Both the position numbers and the translations under genes were made by a program. The notes beneath the pieces are model-generated. The model saw nothing but the letters and a program-made list of their open reading frames with translations. It had not been told where the DNA came from and made no database searches. Source: Siphonodentalium dalli (taxonomy: Eukaryota; Mollusca; Scaphopoda; Gadilida; Siphonodentaliidae). Taken from it: DNA of 64,000 bases. This document shows positions 59,720 through 64,000 of this stretch, one piece after another (position 1 is the stretch's first letter; the number at the start of each line of letters is the position of its first letter). Location: positions 269,631,426 to 269,695,425 of the forward strand of contig CP136063.1 in assembly GCA_032622095.1 (NCBI GenBank), read 5' to 3'.

Positions 59720-62700
59720 GTGGATGTAACTATAGTGACCAGCAGGTTCCAGGTCACCATAATTATGTGTGAAGGCGACATTTATCATATATTTTCCAAA
59801 TATCATTTTATTGCTATTTTGTGTTTTGCACGCCTCATTATTTCATATCCATTCATTATACTCATGTACAGTGTTGATGCGTACTATTTTATAATGGGGG
59901 CCCAGTACGTAAATCAAGGTGGCCTACATGTCACAGTTCTTGTCTTCAGTAAATTACATAGATGGAATATCCTATTTGGGATCCGGCCTGTTGCCCAAAA
60001 TGGCTGCGTTTGGGCCGTCTTGTTCATTGTCACATTCAGACCTTTTTGCAGTGATACACATACAACATAATCCATTCACAATATTCAAATTGCAAGAAAA
60101 TAAAACACCAACTTGAGCGATTCAGTGTCATTGAAACTTTAATTTCACTTCCGCGTGTTTACTGTTCCAATTTTCAAAGCTTTCTAAGAGCCATACAATA
60201 CTATACGATTATACAATAATTCCATTCTCCAAATTTGGATAAAGCAGATAGATAATCAAATTGTGATCATACAACGTCGTGTACAGTCTGCTGCTCGTCT
60301 CGTCCAATATGAATTTCCGCAACAATGTGGACGGGTACAAGAACACACATACTGTACACCAACATTGTATAATGATATTTCTATTATCCATTTGCATGTT
60401 TATAAAAATTTGTAAAATAACATTATTGTATATACTGTATGGTTCTCATGAAGCTTTGATAATTGGAAGAGTAAACGCAAAAAATAGAAAAAAACTCAAT
60501 GCGAAGAATTCCTTTGTAGCGTTACCCGAAGTTCCCACAATTTTTAGAAAGTCACATTGGTCTCCAGTGAGTCCTATGCGACTTTCGTGAGTCTACCAGA
60601 GTCTACTATAGCTATGACTTTTTCAGGATTATCATGTGACGTGAGAGGAATAATATAGACAATATTAAGATTGTTTTCGTTAAATCATCTACGGAGAGAT
60701 TGGACACATAATCACATGTAATATCTGAATATAGGAAGTTTTCTTATTCACATGCTCGTGTATAGGGTATGTAATAATTGTCATTAATAACCATCGATCA
60801 TGGTGCGTCGAACTAGAGCCGCTCTATATAGCCGTGAGGACACTACATTTTTTGGTAGTTTTCTCGGGTCCTCCATTGATATTTTTAACTGATATTTATA
60901 ATATAGGTCGTGTTCGGCTTATTCCCACGACAGGGATGCTACGCATGTTATGACCTCTCCTACTCGTGGCGTGAGATCATCAGTATATAACAATCAATTG
61001 ATTACATGCGAGTGTGCGTCCAAACTCAGTCTAGTATACCATGTTCAAAAATGAGAAATTATGTTATGTCTTACAATCCTACAATAATCAGTCCAATACA
61101 TTATAAACAATACAGTCTTACAATAATCTTACAATCCTATACATTATGTATCACCATAATTATGTGTGAAGGGCGATATTTGTCATATATATTCCAAATA
61201 TCATTATATTACCATTTTGTTTATTGCATGCCTCATCATATCATATACAATAATTATACTCATGTACAGTTTTGATGCGTACTGTTGTATGCTTATTATA
61301 AAGTTATTATACACATTTTTGTACAGTATGTATTTTTCTTATACGATTCCAGGTTGTGTTGAAAAGTCACATTGGACGAAATGCGCAGCATCGAGTCAAA
61401 TATGACATTTTACAACGACATGGACAAGAAAAGAAAAACTCATACTGTGCACAACATTGTATAATTACAGTTGTTTATGTATTATGCATGCTTTTGCATG
61501 CCTTTCCAAATTTGGGGAATAAAATCATTGTCTAATGGTATGTGTTGTATGATCCTCAGAAAGCTTTGAACACTCGAACAATAAACACGGCAGTGGAAAA
61601 ACTCAATGCGAAAAAATAGTTTGTGTCGTCACCTGGAGTCCGGACACAAAAAAAGTCATATTGGACTCGAACTGCAGTAATACAGAGCGGTACTAAAAAT
61701 ATGGAATTGGGATCTCATGATTTCAAACAAGGATACCGGTGAAATTCTACCAAGAACAAATCGGTGTTCCAACTGTAACTTGTATTTCCCCGAAACTGCT
61801 GTACTGATTTGTGGATGTAACACTAGTGACCAGCAGGTTCCCGATTTGATAATGGGGGCCCATTACGTAAATAAAGGTGGCCTACATGTCACAGTTCTTG
61901 TCTTCAGTAAATTACATATATAGATGGAATATTCTATTTGGGATCCGGTCTGTTTCCAAAAATGGCTGCTTTTTGGCCGTCTTGTTCATTGTCGCATTCA
62001 AACCTTTTTGCGGTGATAAACATACAACATAATCCATTCACAATATTCAAATTGCAAGAAAATAAAACACCAACTTGAGCGATTCAGTGTCATTGAAACT
62101 TTAGTTTCACTTCCGCGTGTTTGCTGTTCCAATTTTCAAAGCTTTCTAAGAGCCATACAATATTATACGATTATACAATAATTCCATTCTCCAAATTTGG
62201 ATAAAGCAGATAGATAATCAAATTGTGATCATACAACGTCGTGTACAGTCTGCTGCTCGTCTCGTCCAATATGAATGTCCACAACGTGGACGAGTACAAG
62301 AACACACATACTGTTAACCAACATTGTATTATTAAACATCTGCATGTTTATCCACATTTGGGGAATAACATTATTGTATGTATTGTATGGTTCTCATGAA
62401 TCTTTGAGAATTGGAAGAGTAAACACAAACAAATAAAATAAATAATCTCAATGCGAAGAATTCCTTTGTTATTGTAGCGCTGCCCGAAGTTCCGACAATT
62501 TTTAGAAAAGTCAACCTGATGAGATCCGCTGTGTATAGCCGTGAGGCCACTTCAAATTGTGGTAGTTTTCTAGGGTCCTCCATTGATATGTATACCTGAT
62601 ACATGTATGTAGGTCGTGTTCGGCTTATTCCCACGACAGGGATGCTACGCATGTTATGTCCTCTCATACTCGTGGCGTGAGATCATCAGTATCTATAGCA

Positions 62701-62940
62701 TTAATTGATTACACGCGAGTGTGCGTCCAAACTAAGTCTAGTTACCATGTTCAAAAATGAGAAATTATGTTATAATGTCTTACAATCTTACAATAATAAG
62801 TCCAAATACATTATAACCAATACAGTCGTACAATAATCTTACAATCCTATACATTGTTTATCATCACATGTGTGAAGGGCGACATTTGTCATATATATAT
62901 TCCAAATATCATTTTATTGCCATTTTGTGTATTGCATCAG
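59720..62940 (+). repeat. Direct duplications of ~2 kb
   Basis: Positions 59865-60560 are repeated at 61840-62510 with an offset of about 1962 bp (for example CCGCGTGTTT at 60151 and 62113). The region 60900-61230 is repeated at 62605-62920 (offset about 1.7 kb). A more diverged third copy of the 60240-60500 part lies at 61355-61610, and the AATTATGTGTGAAGG word of 59761 recurs at 61158. Both main copies contain the terminus AACTTGAGCGATTCAGTGTC (60111, 62073), shared with the tandem-repeat transposons. Coding is not convincing. Confidence 0.75.
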
Positions 62941-63704
62941 GGGGTATTCAAATTTTCCGATACATCAGGGTGAAATATTTTTCCGGCTCTTGGGTACCCA
63001 CCACCCCCTATACGAAGGAAAACAGTTTTTTTTTTCAATTTCATCTGGGGAACCCACCACCAAATGGCCTCCAAATATGACAACGGTTATCCTACACAAT
63101 TTAACCGTTAATAAGCAATACAAATATTACCCTCTTTGCATTTCTGGTTCCATTTAGTCCATTTTAAATTGTAAAACCTTTCTGAAATTCAGCTTAAAGC
63201 CACATGAACAATTAACACAGACATCTCCATGCACTGATAGGGGAATAGTATAGGCCATATACATAACAATGTCCAGTGTGTGATTTTGTTGGACTAAACG
63301 TTTGGATAGTTACTAGAGAATGAAGCATTCGGGTCCAACTTGCACATTCAAAATGGTAGCCATTGAGATGAAGCGCATAATGCCATCAAGTACAACACTG
63401 CTTCTTCTTTCGGAAATCCAAATGAAACGTTCCCATGGGTATATTTTCCAAAAATCTCTCTTTTTAGAATGCAAGTGAACAAGATTTCATTCAGTTTTGC
63501 ATTTCCACTAGATTCTATGAAACATAAAGACTGTAGATTTAACCCCAAAATGTGATATAAATATTTCATATAGTTTTAACATAAGAAATTAAACATATTA
63601 CAATTATTTTTGCGAGTCGATCTAAAGTTCCAAAAAATATTTGTCGACAAAAGTCACATATATACAAACCTTATAATACCAACTTGTGCATGCACAATGT
63701 TTGC
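62941..63704. other. Intergenic, no gene seen
   Basis: AT-rich sequence; a stretch with GGGTACCCACCACCCCC and GGGAACCCACCACC lies at 62992-63061. No gene supported. Confidence 0.5.
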
Positions 63705-64000
63705 AGTGTGCAGGGAACACAGTTTACATTAAAGTTACAGGAATGTAATTTGATCTGCATGTAAACAAAAAACATGTGGTTTTGTTATGATATGGAAAGC
63801 CAGTTCACATAAAACCCAATTTATTATTTGGATAGCCACAACGTTTTGAAAACAATTTTATTCCCCACATGGTAGTATAAGTATACCATTATTCATTATT
63901 TGCAGCTGATGAAATCATAACAAAACCACATGTTTTTTGTTTACATGCAGATCAAATTACATTTCTGTAAATTTCATGCAAACTGTGTTCCCTGCACACT
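63705..64000. repeat. Inverted repeat, 87-bp arms, cut by window end
   Basis: AGTGTGCAGGGAACACAGTT at 63705 and GATCTGCATGTAAACAAAAA further in are inverted at 63914-64000, which ends ACTGTGTTCCCTGCACACT. Arms differ at about five positions; a 122-bp spacer separates them. The right arm reaches the last base, so the element may extend beyond the window. Confidence 0.85.

Noticed and set aside
60240-60320. Reverse-transcriptase-like QRR...AARLV stretch in the 60.2 and 62.2 kb repeats
   Set aside because: Only about 15 residues resemble the C-terminus of LINE reverse transcriptases, with stops on both sides; too short to support.

Overview
This is a 64-kb piece of AT-rich eukaryotic nuclear DNA with no recognisable host gene, rRNA, tRNA or CRISPR. 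The likeliest source is a marine invertebrate, most probably a bivalve mollusc. The reasons are the abundance of ACATGTAC and TACCGGTA words, dispersed GGGCCATAACTC repeats, and elements built around 150-170 bp core tandem repeats, an architecture known from bivalve 'pearl'-type elements. The lineage call is inference; species cannot be told from this sequence.

Layout. (1) 0.8-15.2 kb: one satellite array of a roughly 169-bp monomer (about 85 copies) with higher-order structure. (2) 17-26.5 kb: two copies of a transposon carrying internal dimeric tandem repeats, a 660-bp inverted-repeat element, a palindrome-rich block, and a 1.2-kb insertion ending in a 70-nt T-shaped double-hairpin palindrome. 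(3) 26.5-30.9 kb: GC-rich (CCGCGG) inverted-repeat elements nested three deep, plus a second nested pair. (4) 30.9-33.05 kb: a complete-looking Mutator-like element with roughly 300-bp terminal inverted repeats, a 9-bp target duplication and a broken transposase. (5) 34-36.7 kb: two copies of a 447-bp inverted-repeat element and an inverted relic of the 169-bp satellite. (6) 37.7-43.2 kb: a 120-bp palindrome and a 2.34-kb foldback element sharing termini, each with 9-bp target repeats; the larger holds a tandem array that reverses orientation midway. A piggyBac-type TTAA element lies between them. (7) 43.5-45.6 kb: third copy of the tandem-repeat transposon. (8) 46.5-50 kb: further TA-flanked elements, partly nested. 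(9) 55.2-57.4 kb: a CACTA/EnSpm transposase (Tnp2 plus DUF4218 regions) split over three reading frames. (10) 58-64 kb: an 852-bp inverted-repeat element, direct duplications of about 2 kb, and an 87-bp-arm inverted repeat at the window edge.

The genes do not form a pathway. The only coding sequences I recognise are two decayed transposases. The window is best read as a record of transposon insertion and satellite amplification in a gene desert or pericentromere-like region. Target-site duplications and an undisturbed copy in the same window let several insertion events be ordered. Stretches labelled 'no feature' are places where I saw nothing beyond microsatellite words.
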